From Buttiauxella agrestis (lineage in GTDB: Bacteria; Pseudomonadota; Gammaproteobacteria; Enterobacterales; Enterobacteriaceae): a stretch of DNA of 64,000 nt. The stretch spans positions 3,870,763 through 3,934,762 of the forward strand of contig NZ_UIGI01000001.1 in NCBI RefSeq assembly GCF_900446255.1, written 5' to 3'. Below the pieces are notes generated by a model. That model was not told the origin of the DNA. It worked only from the letters and a program-made list of their open reading frames with translations, and ran no database searches. The position numbers and the translations under genes were made by a program. This document shows, piece after piece, positions 63,969 through 64,000 of the stretch (positions are counted from its first letter, which is position 1; each line of letters opens with the position of its first letter).

Positions 63969-64000
63969 TTAAATAATGCGGTTTTGCTGAAGTTTTGCCT
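63969..64000 (-). CDS. Possible C-terminal end of an unidentified protein
   Basis: One minus-strand frame reads ...AKLQQNRII and stops at 63969, nine bases before the terminator described above. The fragment is too short to identify. The call rests only on the stop-to-terminator spacing. Confidence 0.3.
   Translation of the reverse strand, partial: AKLQQNRII

Overview
The window looks like a chromosomal segment of an Enterobacteriaceae bacterium. Gene content, protein lengths and gene order follow the Escherichia coli / Salmonella core from ribD-nrdR to pepD-dinB, in the reverse of the usual E. coli map direction. GC appears close to 50 percent by eye. The genus cannot be fixed from sequence reading alone. 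No rRNA, tRNA, CRISPR array, transposase or prophage gene was seen.

Layout. 1-8.2 kb: ribD (cut by the window edge), nrdR, yajI, tsx, then the secF/secD/yajC/tgt/queA cluster on the minus strand. 8.2-18.0 kb: acpH, a 2-Cys peroxiredoxin (tsaA) with an OxyR-like site, an accessory three-gene operon (YcaC-like hydrolase, monooxygenase-membrane protein, amidohydrolase), malZ, a yicS homologue, proY and brnQ. 18.4-25.1 kb: phoR/phoB with a Pho box, and divergent sbcD/sbcC. 25.1-29.6 kb: an AT-rich orphan type VI secretion island (VgrG, M35-type metallopeptidase effector, broken immunity-like gene, PAAR tip) where E. coli carries araJ. 29.8-41.7 kb: mak, rdgC, ppnP, aroM, yaiA, aroL, yaiI, proC, dgcC, psiF (without phoA), iraP, an MdtG-like exporter, an extensin-like protein, ddlA, yaiZ, yaiY. 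41.7-50.8 kb: yaiW and sbmA separated by a MarR/EmrA/EmrB-like efflux operon; then an isochorismatase-like hydrolase and lpxP inserted before ampH. 50.8-54.5 kb: a frameshifted yaiV and a large autotransporter. 54.9-64 kb: proA/proB, phoE, crl, frsA, gpt, pepD, dinB and perhaps the tail of one more gene.

How the genes work together. Several phosphate-starvation functions lie here (phoBR, phoE, psiF), with recognisable Pho boxes at phoB and phoE. Stress regulators (iraP, crl), c-di-GMP synthesis (dgcC) and envelope functions (secDF-yajC, ampH, sbmA, yaiW, lpxP, phoE, autotransporter) fill the rest. The accessory material consists of small insertions at otherwise conserved junctions.

The most notable observations are the VgrG/M35/immunity/PAAR island; a perfect 23-bp inverted repeat covering the promoter of the MarR-controlled efflux operon; the splitting of sbmA-yaiW by that operon; an OxyR-like operator placed just upstream of the tsaA promoter; and single-base homopolymer frameshifts in the immunity-like gene (two) and yaiV (one), which may be real gene decay or sequencing error.
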